Shown: positions 26,821-35,603 of the stretch, one piece after another
How positions within the stretch are numbered: position 1 is the first letter of the stretch
How the letters are laid out: each line of letters begins with the position of its first letter
Assembly: GCA_947499545.1 (NCBI GenBank)
Contig: CANMOZ010000008.1
Location: 90,982-154,981 of the forward strand
DNA length: 64,000 bases
Source of the DNA: an uncultured Saccharospirillaceae bacterium
GTDB taxonomy: Bacteria; Pseudomonadota; Gammaproteobacteria; Pseudomonadales; Oceanobacteraceae
Direction: 5' to 3'
Notes under the pieces: generated by a model
The model's database searches: none
What the model was told of the DNA's origin: nothing
What the model saw: only the letters and a program-made list of their open reading frames with translations
Made by a program: the position numbers and the translations under genes

Positions 26821-27735
26821 TTAAGAATGACGCTGCCCTGTTTCTGAGAACCCTTCTTTTAACTCGTCTAAATCAATGCGAATGCCCATGATTTCAAAAG
26901 GGCTTTGGTTTTCTCCTTTGACGAGACATTGGCAATCCAGTACCCATTTTACCTGCCCACTTTTATGAACAATGCGGTATTCAATTTGATTTTCACCGTA
27001 GCTCGCGACTTTCCTTAAGCTTTGCTGTACACGCTCTAAATCGTCAGGATAGATACAATCTAACCAAAGTGATCCATTGTGTAAAAAATCACTTGAGGGG
27101 TACCCCACTTGATGGTGAATTTGACCGCTGACATAGGTCACATCAAAGCGACCAAATGCTCGGCACCCATAAACCACCCAAGGCGTATGCTCAATAAGTT
27201 GCTGGAGCTTCATTTCATTGCTAATCGCGTTGACTTTCTCTCTTAAAAGAGAGCCGCGTGCAATTTCAGTATTGGTTAAAGAGGCGAGATCCTCTAATAC
27301 ATCAATGTCGATTCTGGATAAGGCTTTGGGTTGGTCATCAATAACGCATAGGGTTCCAAGTAAGTACCCCTCAGGTGATTCGATAGGCATACCCGCATAA
27401 AATCGAATATAGGGTTCGCCTGTGACCAATGGGTTGTCTTTAAAGCGTTCATCTTGGAAGGTATCTTCGACATAAAGTAATGTGCCGCTGTGAATCGCAT
27501 GCCCACAAAAAGATACTGCTCTCGGGGTTTCTTTGACATCTAAACCAATACAGGATTTAAACCACTGACGATCGGTATCGACCAGGGTGATTAAGGCTAT
27601 GGGTACTCGAAAATACGCTTGTGCAATACGAGTGATGCGATCAAATCGTGCTTCTTGAACGCTGTCTAATAAGTTAAGTTCGTGCAGTGCTTTTAAGCGG
27701 TCCGCTTCATTATGAGGAATGCCAGGTGCTTTCAT
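26821..27735 (-). CDS. GAF-PAS sensor protein without output domain
   Basis: Residues about 1-165 are a GAF domain of the type found at the N-terminus of many kinases and cyclases: NEADRLKALHELNLLDS at its start, then ITLVDTDRQWFKSCIGLD, SFCGHAI, FYAGMPIESPEGYLLGTLCVIDD. Residues about 185-295 are a PAS_3-type fold (YVSGQIHHQVGYPSSDF, WLDCIYPDDLERV, EYRIVHKSGQVKWV). The frame ends right after the PAS domain, so no kinase, GGDEF or EAL part exists. It may act with a separate partner by protein contact. It is a single gene; no neighbour clearly pairs with it. Confidence 0.85.
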   Translation of the reverse strand: MKAPGIPHNEADRLKALHELNLLDSVQEARFDRITRIAQAYFRVPIALITLVDTDRQWFKSCIGLDVKETPRAVSFCGHAIHSGTLLYVEDTFQDERFKDNPLVTGEPYIRFYAGMPIESPEGYLLGTLCVIDDQPKALSRIDIDVLEDLASLTNTEIARGSLLREKVNAISNEMKLQQLIEHTPWVVYGCRAFGRFDVTYVSGQIHHQVGYPSSDFLHNGSLWLDCIYPDDLERVQQSLRKVASYGENQIEYRIVHKSGQVKWVLDCQCLVKGENQSPFEIMGIRIDLDELKEGFSETGQRHS

Positions 27736-27825
27736 AATACCCTAATGCGATCAAGCCCTATTCAATAAAGGGTAGCCTGGAGGAGAAGGTTTGCGAATGG
27801 ACTGAATGGCGCCAATCCAATCAGG

Positions 27826-30105
27826 TTAAGGAGGTGGCCATGCAGCGACATCTTTGGGAAATCCTTTGCCAGGTTGGCTGTAATCACAGACACCCTTAGG
27901 AAATATTGTTTCCAGCGCCTCTTGATGCTGTGTCATATCAATCGGGTCGTATAGCTTGGCTTTGATAGCATCGGCAACGCTCATTAATGAACACTTAATC
28001 GTCATGCCTTGAATATTGTCACCCGCAACCTGCCTTGAACTGGTGTAGGCTGGATAGTGTTGCAGGCAACTGCCTTTTGGTTTGTCATTCCACTCACCGT
28101 CCCACACATCCGTGCCTTCGGCTATGACTTTACCGGTCTCGTCAAAGCAAGCATCTTTTAGTGTGATGGGTCGGTTTTGCCCCAGTGCTTTCATGGGGAA
28201 GTTGACCTGATTGTCTAACCAGCCTTCGAGCTGTTGTACCGCTTCAAGTATGGGAAAGTGAGGTTTGCGAGTCACCCAGATAATTTGTCGATTGTGTTGC
28301 CCCATCGCGGTTTGAATCCTTGCTCTGGCAGACAGCGAAGCCCAACTGTAATGCATGTCTACTTGGTCGTCTAAATAGTGCCTGAGGTCAATCATGGGCA
28401 TGCGTAATTTGCCCGAAAAAATCATGCCGCTTCGAAACGCTGCTTCGATGGCCTTGGGGTTGGCAATGGAACGTGGAGCCGGCCAGGTTGGAAACCCTCG
28501 GTGGGTCATATTAAATTCGCTCCATAAGGAAAGGTCGCGTAAATTCGGTTCGCCACTTAACACCCAATACTGACTGTTTTTCATGCGAAATTGTGGCAAC
28601 CACCCTCCGATCTTGGCATTGATATCCAGAAATTCTTGCACGCTTATTTTTTCTTCTTTTAAGGCTTTTAAACCATATTGAACCCCCTGGTTATCAAACA
28701 GCGAGTGCGCATAACCGCGATGGTTTGAACCATAAATACGCCTTAAATTTTCCCAGTGAGTCCAATGATGTGAAAGCCTGATTTCAGGTGTGTAATGTTT
28801 GTATTCGCCGTTAAAGTTTGGGTTGTTGAATAAGTCCGCAGTGCCTCGCCAGCTTTGTGAGCAGGTTGAAGCCCCGTTGGGCATTGTTGGCCATTTTCCA
28901 TTTAAAATGTTGACCCAAGGTTGGTACCAACGATATCGACTGGGGTATCCGTCAATGCTATTCATGCCCTCAATTAACTGGCGCTCACCCCATTGAGACC
29001 AACGCTCTTGATTAAAAGCGAGGTTATCAAAGTAGTATTCCATCAACTCACAATCTAAGGCTGACGGGATTTGAGTGACCATGTCGGGGTAGCTGTAAAT
29101 CGCAACGCCGGCGTCTAAAATACCTGGGTGGTTTTGACTGATTAAATACTGTTGGATCGCGCCACCTGAGCCACCCACGCCAATGATGCGTTTAGGCTTT
29201 CCAAATCGATGTTTAAATTGTTGGAGCACCCTTAGCATCGTATCTTCTGCGATCCAAATGTCATAGGTGCTGGCGGTTGAATTACCCGTTGAGGTGGCAA
29301 CGGCGTAGCCTGCTCGTAAGAGTTCGTCCAACTCGAGGGCAATCTTGCGAACCTTTAATGTACCTTGACGAAACCCAATGCTGACTCCACCTCGAAAGTA
29401 ATAAATAAGACGACCATTCCATGCGTTAGTCGATTGCTCTAAGGCTGCTTGGTAATCCGTTGCAGGGACTAATAAGGCATACAAATACCGATTGATGGTT
29501 CCAATTTCGCCATGAATCCAGGGGTGCGGCAACTTGGGATCGATGTCTTGCCCATTTTCGAGTAATTCAGGGGCTTCAAATAAGGTGCTGGTATAGTACT
29601 TCCCTCTGGCGCTCCGTTTCAGTACCACCGGCTGCGTGGGTAAGTTGCAATCTTGACTGTATCCAATGATGTCTTTCGTCCGCTTCCCTTTGTGATCAAT
29701 GCGATAGACCGGAACGCCCCATCCCTCTTGATTGTCCACAACCGGTTGCCCCAAGCCCGTGGATTCTGTCATACAAGCAAAGGGGTATTGTGGCGGCCCT
29801 GCGTACAGCGGAATGGATGGCCCGACTTCGCCATAATCAATTGGAAATTCAAAGGTTTCCTGAGGGCGTCTCCACCGAGAAGGGTGAATGCCAGAATAAG
29901 GAGGAACGATCAGGCTGTGTTGAGGGGGCTTTGGCTGAATGCTTTGAACAGGCGGGTACTTTTCAGGGGGGTTTAGGTCGTGCCTGAGCTTGATGTAGGA
30001 CGCAGCCAGTAGAATAGCTATAAGAGCGAGACAGAAGCCAACCCCATACATCAGCCGTTTGCAGATGCTCGTTATTCGTTGATGAGTAGAGGACTGGTCA
30101 CTCAT
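27826..30105 (-). CDS. DUF6351-family predicted alpha/beta hydrolase, membrane-anchored
   Basis: The 759-residue product begins with a basic tail and one membrane segment (about 18-38), so it is probably a signal anchor with the enzyme in the periplasm. FACMTESTGLGQPVVDNQEG (about 109-128) and GYSQDCNLPTQPV are recognisable family marks. A nucleophile elbow GVGGSGG (Ser313) suggests a serine hydrolase; HYSWASLS and similar aromatic-rich segments lie towards the end. No substrate is known for the family. It starts 26 bases after a small secreted protein gene on the same strand, and the two are probably co-expressed. Confidence 0.7.
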   Translation of the reverse strand: MSDQSSTHQRITSICKRLMYGVGFCLALIAILLAASYIKLRHDLNPPEKYPPVQSIQPKPPQHSLIVPPYSGIHPSRWRRPQETFEFPIDYGEVGPSIPLYAGPPQYPFACMTESTGLGQPVVDNQEGWGVPVYRIDHKGKRTKDIIGYSQDCNLPTQPVVLKRSARGKYYTSTLFEAPELLENGQDIDPKLPHPWIHGEIGTINRYLYALLVPATDYQAALEQSTNAWNGRLIYYFRGGVSIGFRQGTLKVRKIALELDELLRAGYAVATSTGNSTASTYDIWIAEDTMLRVLQQFKHRFGKPKRIIGVGGSGGAIQQYLISQNHPGILDAGVAIYSYPDMVTQIPSALDCELMEYYFDNLAFNQERWSQWGERQLIEGMNSIDGYPSRYRWYQPWVNILNGKWPTMPNGASTCSQSWRGTADLFNNPNFNGEYKHYTPEIRLSHHWTHWENLRRIYGSNHRGYAHSLFDNQGVQYGLKALKEEKISVQEFLDINAKIGGWLPQFRMKNSQYWVLSGEPNLRDLSLWSEFNMTHRGFPTWPAPRSIANPKAIEAAFRSGMIFSGKLRMPMIDLRHYLDDQVDMHYSWASLSARARIQTAMGQHNRQIIWVTRKPHFPILEAVQQLEGWLDNQVNFPMKALGQNRPITLKDACFDETGKVIAEGTDVWDGEWNDKPKGSCLQHYPAYTSSRQVAGDNIQGMTIKCSLMSVADAIKAKLYDPIDMTQHQEALETIFPKGVCDYSQPGKGFPKDVAAWPPP

Positions 30106-30131
30106 ATGTTAAATGTTTCAGGGTGTTTGAG

Positions 30132-30518
30132 TTAGGGCCTGGCTAACTGAATCCAGTCAACCAACATTCTCGGTCCTTCACAGCCTCGGGTGCGTAGTGA
30201 AACGGGTAGTCCTCGTTCAAGGGCTCTCAATAACAAGTCAAATCGATGGTTTCGAGTGGCCTCATGCGAAGAATATACCCTGAAATGGTTAGAAGGCTCG
30301 CCTCCACAGTGATGCTTGGTGCTTGATGTCTGAAAATCAATAGGCGGCATTTCAGAATCGACGGTCATGGAGACGCTGGTTACTCGCAAATGAATTAATG
30401 GATCAGCTGAGAAACTATTGGGCGCTAACACCATGATGCTCAAAGTGAACAGATGACTCAAGGCTATCGGAGCTTTGCTCACATTGGTTGGCCATGCGAC
30501 AGTGGGTTTGATTGCCAT
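30132..30518 (-). CDS. Small secreted hypothetical protein upstream of the DUF6351 gene
   Basis: About 128 residues. The preferred ATG (30518) has GGGA before it and gives a Leu/Met-rich signal-like segment ending NSFSA. The mature part has HLRVTSVSMTV, two cysteines (KHHCGG and RGCEG) that could form a disulfide, and a C-terminus of LVDWIQLARP. No family is recognised. It ends 26 bases before the hydrolase gene, so it is probably the first gene of a two-gene operon and could be a partner of that enzyme. Confidence 0.55.
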   Translation of the reverse strand: MAIKPTVAWPTNVSKAPIALSHLFTLSIMVLAPNSFSADPLIHLRVTSVSMTVDSEMPPIDFQTSSTKHHCGGEPSNHFRVYSSHEATRNHRFDLLLRALERGLPVSLRTRGCEGPRMLVDWIQLARP

Positions 30519-30627
30519 TATCGTTCCCATCCTTACAACTGCCTGTCTACACTAGTAGGTTAGCAGCCTAGGGAAGTGAAAAAAGACGCTTAGGGATGCG
30601 AGACTGATTTTATCCAATGTTTGTTAA

Positions 30628-31512
30628 ATGAGCGGGTTAAAAAAAGCAATAATGGAAATCAGCGATCAGCAACTAGAAACAATCCTAAAGGGCTTCAGCA
30701 TTCCGCCTCAGCCCAAATTGCTGTTAGAAGTACAGGCGGTTTACCCTAACTTGGATCAAATGGCCACGATTATTGCCCGTGATCCAGGCGTTTCAGCCAG
30801 TGTGTTAAAAACCGTAAATTCTGCATTATTTGGGTTACGTAACCCTGTGTCATCGGTGAAACAAGCGGTAACTTTGTTGGGGCTTGAGGCGGTTGTCAAT
30901 ATCATCAATGCCAGTCTTTTAAAGGCCTCATATACGGAAATGGCAAGCTTTGAAAAAATGGATTTGTTTTGGCAATTAACCGATGAGGTGGCAATGGTGG
31001 CGGGTTTGTTAACCAAACGCCAGCGTTTATTAGGCAGCGACACTGCTCATTTGGCTGGGCTGTTTCATAATTGCGGCATTCCGCTTTTACTGCAAAAACA
31101 CCCAACCTATTTTGAGACGCTGGAATCCGCTTATCAACAAAAAGAAAAATCCATATCGGATTATGAGATGTTAACGGTGGGAACCAGTCACGCCGATCTT
31201 GGGTACTTTGTGTGCCGCTCTTGGAAATTACCCAGCTGGATTTGTGAGGTGATTCGGGATCATCATTCGCCAGATCAAATAGAGCAAATTTTAACTCGCC
31301 CCGATACTGAAAAAGCGCGATTAATGGCGTTATTAAAAGCGGCTGAATGTATCTGTCAGGAATATCAATTTCTAGGTAGAGCAGAAGAAAGCTATGAATG
31401 GAGGCTCTGTAAAGATCGAGTCTGCAATACTTTAGGGATGTCTGAACCAGAATTTTTGGATTTAGCAGAAGATTTAATGGATGAAGCTCAGCAAGCCATA
31501 GAGGCTGCTTGA
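30628..31512 (+). CDS. HDOD-domain signalling protein
   Basis: Residues about 15-215 form an HDOD domain, an HD-related fold without the full metal site. Typical parts are IARDPGVSASVLKTVNSALFGL, VSSVKQAVTLLGLEAVVNI, HLAGLFHNCGIPLLL, GTSHADLGYFVCRSWKLP and IRDHHSP. Such proteins act in stress, motility and c-di-GMP-linked signalling, often by protein contacts. No second domain is fused. The ATG at 30628 has no clear ribosome site; Met9 (30652) is an alternative. Single gene. Confidence 0.85.
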   Translation: MSGLKKAIMEISDQQLETILKGFSIPPQPKLLLEVQAVYPNLDQMATIIARDPGVSASVLKTVNSALFGLRNPVSSVKQAVTLLGLEAVVNIINASLLKASYTEMASFEKMDLFWQLTDEVAMVAGLLTKRQRLLGSDTAHLAGLFHNCGIPLLLQKHPTYFETLESAYQQKEKSISDYEMLTVGTSHADLGYFVCRSWKLPSWICEVIRDHHSPDQIEQILTRPDTEKARLMALLKAAECICQEYQFLGRAEESYEWRLCKDRVCNTLGMSEPEFLDLAEDLMDEAQQAIEAA

Positions 31513-31670
31513 ACACCTTACCATGTCGCTCGCCTTGTAAAAAACTCGTAATACATGCCATCGCACGTCATAATACCTCTATCCATTAGGTTGCGAAGAT
31601 TGGGTTATTCAGATACCGCAAATACTACCTATTGGCCTGCTTTAAACCAAATAGACGGAGAGTAAAGATC

Positions 31671-31952
31671 GTGCTGAGATGGGGTGCGCTGTTAATGACC
31701 ATTCCTCTGTGCCTGTTAGTAGGCCTGTACACGCTTGAAGTGCAAGACGTTGTGCAATGTGAAGCCAGCGGCGGTGTGTATGACTTTGTTAACGGGATCT
31801 GTGACCCCACTGGGAACGCGCCCTTTGTGTCTTTTGCTGCTCGGCACCCTTGGTTGGTTAATGGCGCTATGGTCGTTGCTTTGTTGGGGACTTTTTTGAC
31901 TGTCTGGGGCATGCTGATTAAAGGTATGGCACACCCCAAAGATAGAGATTAA
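31671..31952 (+). CDS. Small two-segment membrane protein
   Basis: Two membrane segments (about 5-22 and 60-83) flank a short periplasmic loop with two cysteines (VQCEASGGVYDFVNGICD) likely to form a disulfide. A GTG start at 31671 with GGAG ten bases before it is preferred to an upstream TTG at 31632; ATG at 31695 is another choice. The 93-residue product belongs to no family I can name. The two-cysteine loop is of a kind seen in small uncharacterised inner-membrane proteins. It is convergent with the antiporter gene. Confidence 0.55.
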   Translation: MLRWGALLMTIPLCLLVGLYTLEVQDVVQCEASGGVYDFVNGICDPTGNAPFVSFAARHPWLVNGAMVVALLGTFLTVWGMLIKGMAHPKDRD

Positions 31953-31987
31953 TGTTGGCATTGGAAAGAAGGCTGTCAGTGTGAAGC

Positions 31988-33154
31988 TCAATCTCGCCGA
32001 AGCTTTTCTGAGATGGCGATAGGTGAGGGGCAGTTGAAAATAACAAGATAGGTCGAGACTGCGAAGGTAAGGATGGCGGTTGCCTGGATAGTGTAAGACG
32101 CCGCAGGAGAAATCAGGGCGTTCTGAACCGCGATAAAGGCCATTAAAAGCGAAAACTCACTGGTTTGCCCAAGCCTTAACCCAATGTCCCAAGCTAATTT
32201 ATCGGATTCACTCAAACGGTGTAATAAAAAGCGAAAAGTGATGGGTTTCAGTGTTAGCATCATAAAGGCCAGTACAACTGCAGCAAACCAAATATCTTTT
32301 AAGATCGATAAGTCGAAACCTGCACCCAGTGCGAAAAAGAAAAGTATCAGGAAAAAATCTCGAATCGGTTTTAGGCTGGCCGCGATAAATAAGGATATGG
32401 GGCTGGTCGCAAGTGCAACGCCTGCGATAAAAGCGCCCATTTCTTTAGAAAGCCCCATTAAGTACCCAAGTTCAGCGAGCCCCATGCACCAACCAATAGC
32501 CAGTAAAAAAATATATTCCTGAAAGCGGTCAAAAGCTTGGATTAAAGGCAACAACACGAAGCGCACAACGGTAAATGCCAGCCCAATGAGAAAAGGTAAA
32601 GCGATGCCGCTCATTAACATGCGTTGGCCAAAGGCAGAAGGATCTTCTGCTGCGGCCATAATAATTAAGACGATAATGGCCAGTAAATCCTGGAGTAAAA
32701 GCAACCCAACCATTAACTCCCCCGTGTGTTTGTGGTGAAGTACGGTTGTGGGCAGTAATTTAATACCGATAATGGTGCTAGAAAACATGGACGACACCCC
32801 AATGATGGTGGATTCCATGTTGCTGAATTGAAACAATTTACCGACGGCAAAACCGCAGATAAAGAAGATGATGGAGCTTGCGAGTGCAACCAGCGTTGCT
32901 TTTTTTACCATATGGGCCAAGTTTCGAGGTTGCATGTCCAGGCCTAGTAAAAACAACAAAAAAGCAATGCCAATGTGGCTAATTTCTTCTAGCCAATGAG
33001 GGTTGTGCACCCAGTTAAACCCGGATGGGCCTACAATAACCCCCAATAGAATGTAAGCGATGATAATGGGCTGACGTGTGAACAGTGATAAGGTTGCGAG
33101 CACGGCTGCGCCAGAAAAAATCACCACAAAAGTCGTAAACAGCGAATCGTCCAT
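31988..33154 (-). CDS. CPA2-family cation:proton antiporter (KefB-like membrane domain)
   Basis: The 388 residues form the membrane domain of a monovalent cation/H+ antiporter. About 11-12 segments are seen, with QPIIIAYILLGVIVGPSGF, GIAFLLFLLGLDM and the LLLQDLLAIIVLI segment whose Asp lies in the transport core. No RCK/TrkA-N regulatory domain follows, unlike full-length KefB/KefC, which are about 600 residues. It probably exports K+ or Na+ in exchange for H+. The start at 33154 is the first Met and gives a sensible periplasmic N-terminus. Single gene, convergent with the small membrane protein gene. Confidence 0.85.
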   Translation of the reverse strand: MDDSLFTTFVVIFSGAAVLATLSLFTRQPIIIAYILLGVIVGPSGFNWVHNPHWLEEISHIGIAFLLFLLGLDMQPRNLAHMVKKATLVALASSIIFFICGFAVGKLFQFSNMESTIIGVSSMFSSTIIGIKLLPTTVLHHKHTGELMVGLLLLQDLLAIIVLIIMAAAEDPSAFGQRMLMSGIALPFLIGLAFTVVRFVLLPLIQAFDRFQEYIFLLAIGWCMGLAELGYLMGLSKEMGAFIAGVALATSPISLFIAASLKPIRDFFLILFFFALGAGFDLSILKDIWFAAVVLAFMMLTLKPITFRFLLHRLSESDKLAWDIGLRLGQTSEFSLLMAFIAVQNALISPAASYTIQATAILTFAVSTYLVIFNCPSPIAISEKLRRD

Positions 33155-33306
33155 GATACTAACGTTGCAGCCTCAAGATTGGAGCATCCAAGCGACCTAT
33201 CCTATCAGTATAGTGGTCAAGCCTCATGGACGAGAATAGACGTATCGATGCTTTCAAACCGCTGCTGTTTGCTCATTAGACAGTTTGAGAAAGGGTACGT
33301 ATAGTA

Positions 33307-34470
33307 ATGAGTCCGAAGTGTCAGATGGTAGCAAGTGTTTTGAATCGAGCGGTTAAGTGGGTGAGTGGAACCTTACTGGGGTCGGGTGTTGTGTTTGTAG
33401 CAGCATTAAGTCTTTGGAGTTCGGTAGGGCAAAGTAACCCCATACCGGGGAAGCCGGCGCATCATGTGGAAGGTGGCTTTAGTAACCCTTACCTTCCCCC
33501 AGATCATAAACCTGGGGTTGGGCGATATCTCTGGATGCGCCTGACCGATGATATTCCTTATTCTGATTGGGAAGGTAAGGGGTATTTGGTCCCACAGGTT
33601 TCTTTGTCCGTTGACAGTTTAAAGTCACCAGACCCTGATGTTATTCAAGTCAGTTGGTTGGGGCATTCGACTTTCCTGATTCAATCAATGGGGTTGAATA
33701 TCATTACGGATCCGGTTTTTTCGGAGCGTTGTTCTCCCGTTTCTTGGGCGGGCCCTAAACGTATTTTGCCCCCTGCGGTTGATATTGCTTCTCTACCACC
33801 AATTGACTACGTCATTATTTCACACTCTCATTACGACCACCTGGACGTGGATTCTATTGAGCAACTTCCAGGAATACCCCATTTCTTTGTGCCTTTGGGG
33901 TTAAAACAATGGTTTTCAGAGGCAGGTGTTTCAGATCAGCGTGTTTCGGAGTTTGACTGGTGGGATGGTGAAGTAAAAGAGGAAGGGAAGTTATGGGTAC
34001 AGGCTACACCCGGTCAGCATTTTTCGGGTAGAAGTCCTTTCGATTTTAATGAAACCCTTTGGGCCAGTTGGATGTTGACATTGGGTGATGTCAAAGTTTG
34101 GTTTGCAGGTGACACGGGCTATAACCCTTATCAATTTAAAGCCATTGGCGAACAATTAGGGCCTGTGGATTTAGCTCTGATTCCCATAGGAGCTTACAGT
34201 CCAAGATGGTTTATGAAGCCTCAGCATGTCAATCCTGAAGAAGCGGTCAAAATCGCTCAAGATGTGAAAGCGAAAAAAAGCATTGGGATGCACTGGGGAA
34301 CTTTTCAGCTCTCCGCTGAAGATGTGTTGGATCCGGTTGAAGCCTTAACGAAAGCTAAGCGTGAGCTAGGCATGGAGGATGACGCCTTCACAACCATGGC
34401 GCTAGGTGAGCAGATCCATATCCCGCTTCGGGCTAATCAAACGCCTCAAGCTGTCTCGACGTCGCCTTGA
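33307..34470 (+). CDS. MBL-fold hydrolase of the RomA/NAPE-PLD type, with signal anchor
   Basis: An N-terminal membrane segment (about 18-38) is followed by a metallo-beta-lactamase fold. Markers are VSWLGHSTFLIQ, NIITDPVF, the zinc motif ISHSHYDHLD (about residue 177), TPGQHFSGR, VWFAGDTGY and IGMHWGTF. This is the layout of NAPE-PLD and RomA/YjcS-like proteins, which cleave phosphodiesters such as N-acyl-phosphatidylethanolamine. All zinc ligands appear present. The enzyme is probably periplasmic or membrane-attached. It is a single gene ending in a hairpin, convergent with the next gene. The substrate is not known. Confidence 0.85.
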   Translation: MSPKCQMVASVLNRAVKWVSGTLLGSGVVFVAALSLWSSVGQSNPIPGKPAHHVEGGFSNPYLPPDHKPGVGRYLWMRLTDDIPYSDWEGKGYLVPQVSLSVDSLKSPDPDVIQVSWLGHSTFLIQSMGLNIITDPVFSERCSPVSWAGPKRILPPAVDIASLPPIDYVIISHSHYDHLDVDSIEQLPGIPHFFVPLGLKQWFSEAGVSDQRVSEFDWWDGEVKEEGKLWVQATPGQHFSGRSPFDFNETLWASWMLTLGDVKVWFAGDTGYNPYQFKAIGEQLGPVDLALIPIGAYSPRWFMKPQHVNPEEAVKIAQDVKAKKSIGMHWGTFQLSAEDVLDPVEALTKAKRELGMEDDAFTTMALGEQIHIPLRANQTPQAVSTSP

Positions 34471-34477
34471 TTAATCA

Positions 34478-34503
34478 GATGAGCCCCTTATTGTGGGCTC
34501 ATC
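34478..34503. terminator. Hairpin between convergent genes
   Basis: GATGAGCCC (34478-34486) and GGGCTCATC (34495-34503) form a perfect 9-base stem with an 8-base loop, eight bases past the hydrolase stop. No long T-run follows. Confidence 0.55.
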
Positions 34504-34523
34504 CAAAGGGTTGGTTGCAGCGT

Positions 34524-35378
34524 TTAAGGGTTTGCGCTTAATAGATTTCTAACCGGTGGGTAGTATTGCTCAAACACTTGATTAAGATTATGCAAAGCAT
34601 CCCTAATCCCTCTAGCCCTATCCAGATCCGACAACTCAATATTAAGCTGTTCTAATTTTGCATCGCTGCTGTTCACGCCTGGTGTGGCGCAGGCTCGCAG
34701 ACTGATAACCGTCTGGGCATTTGGGTGATCTGCCGGAAGAGAATTTTTTTCCAAAGCCAAACCAAGCTTTTCCTTTAAAATAGCGAGAGGTTCCTGGGCC
34801 GAGTCGAAGGCTGTTTTGGCATCAGGGTTAGCCATCAATATCTGTTGAATCTGAGCACCCGTATTGATGCCTGAAGCCTTTGTAACCACAGAGCGCAAAA
34901 TATTTCCGATGCTGCCTTCGCGGTCTTGTGATGAAAGCCCTTTTTTGGAAACGATCAGTTCATCTAAAGTCGTCAATAATTTTTGGGTTTCCAGCTGAGC
35001 TTTGTCCGCAGCCCATATGAACTCTCCTTGATCAATAACCGCTTTGTGTGCTGGTGCAGCAGGCGTTGTTGTCACGTTTCTTGAAGCAATAAAGTTTTGT
35101 AAAGCCCTGTGCAAATTGGCCAGTTTTGATGATAGGTTTTGACCTAAATTGACAACCCTGTCTGAGAGGGATTTGCAAACTATATGGGTGCTGCCTGATA
35201 CCAGCTGCCTGAACGACAAGCTTTGTTTGCCTGATGTAAAAGAGTAATTGCGACGACCAAGGCCGGTGCGGGCTTCCGTTGGCATGTACCCTTGAGGGGC
35301 TTCTGTTGGAATCTCTTTGTAACCGGGGTGCGACGACGTTGTAAATGAAACGCTGTTAAGGTTCATTGGGGTACTCAA
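34524..35378 (-). CDS. Unknown helical protein, possible secreted effector
   Basis: I do not recognise a family. The 284 residues have no classical signal peptide or membrane segment. The first 45 residues are Ser/Thr/Pro-rich and disordered in character (VSFTTSSHPGYK, PTEAPQGYMPTE), and the rest is predicted helical, Leu/Ala/Gln-rich. That layout resembles type III or type IV effectors and host-interacting proteins, but also many unrelated proteins. A terminator-like hairpin separates it from the KamA-like gene, so it is probably transcribed alone. No secretion genes lie in the window. Confidence 0.5.
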   Translation of the reverse strand: MSTPMNLNSVSFTTSSHPGYKEIPTEAPQGYMPTEARTGLGRRNYSFTSGKQSLSFRQLVSGSTHIVCKSLSDRVVNLGQNLSSKLANLHRALQNFIASRNVTTTPAAPAHKAVIDQGEFIWAADKAQLETQKLLTTLDELIVSKKGLSSQDREGSIGNILRSVVTKASGINTGAQIQQILMANPDAKTAFDSAQEPLAILKEKLGLALEKNSLPADHPNAQTVISLRACATPGVNSSDAKLEQLNIELSDLDRARGIRDALHNLNQVFEQYYPPVRNLLSANP

Positions 35379-35453
35379 TTCTAATACAACTATTGAAGCT
35401 TCATCCTAATAGGGTGAAGAAGATAAATCGATTTACCTGTGCAACGAAACAAA

Positions 35454-35474
35454 TGCACTGATCTACTCAGTGCA
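35454..35474 (-). terminator. Terminator-like hairpin after the KamA-like gene
   Basis: TGCACTG (35454-35460), loop of seven bases, CAGTGCA (35468-35474); on the minus strand it is followed by a T-rich stretch. It lies 130 bases past the KamA-like stop and 76 bases before the next gene's start, so an operator role is also possible. Confidence 0.45.
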
Positions 35475-35603
35475 AATAATAACAAAAATTGATCCAAAAT
35501 AAATTGGGGGGACATCCTAAATGCGTGATAACTGTTGAGCAATGATTATAAAGTCAACGCTCCGCTGGTTGTTATGCGAACAGTATCTTAGGTGTGCGTA
35601 TCA

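Noticed and set aside
30905-31561. 218-codon minus-strand frame over the HDOD gene
   Set aside because: The plus strand encodes a clear HDOD domain; the antisense peptide has no recognisable pattern.
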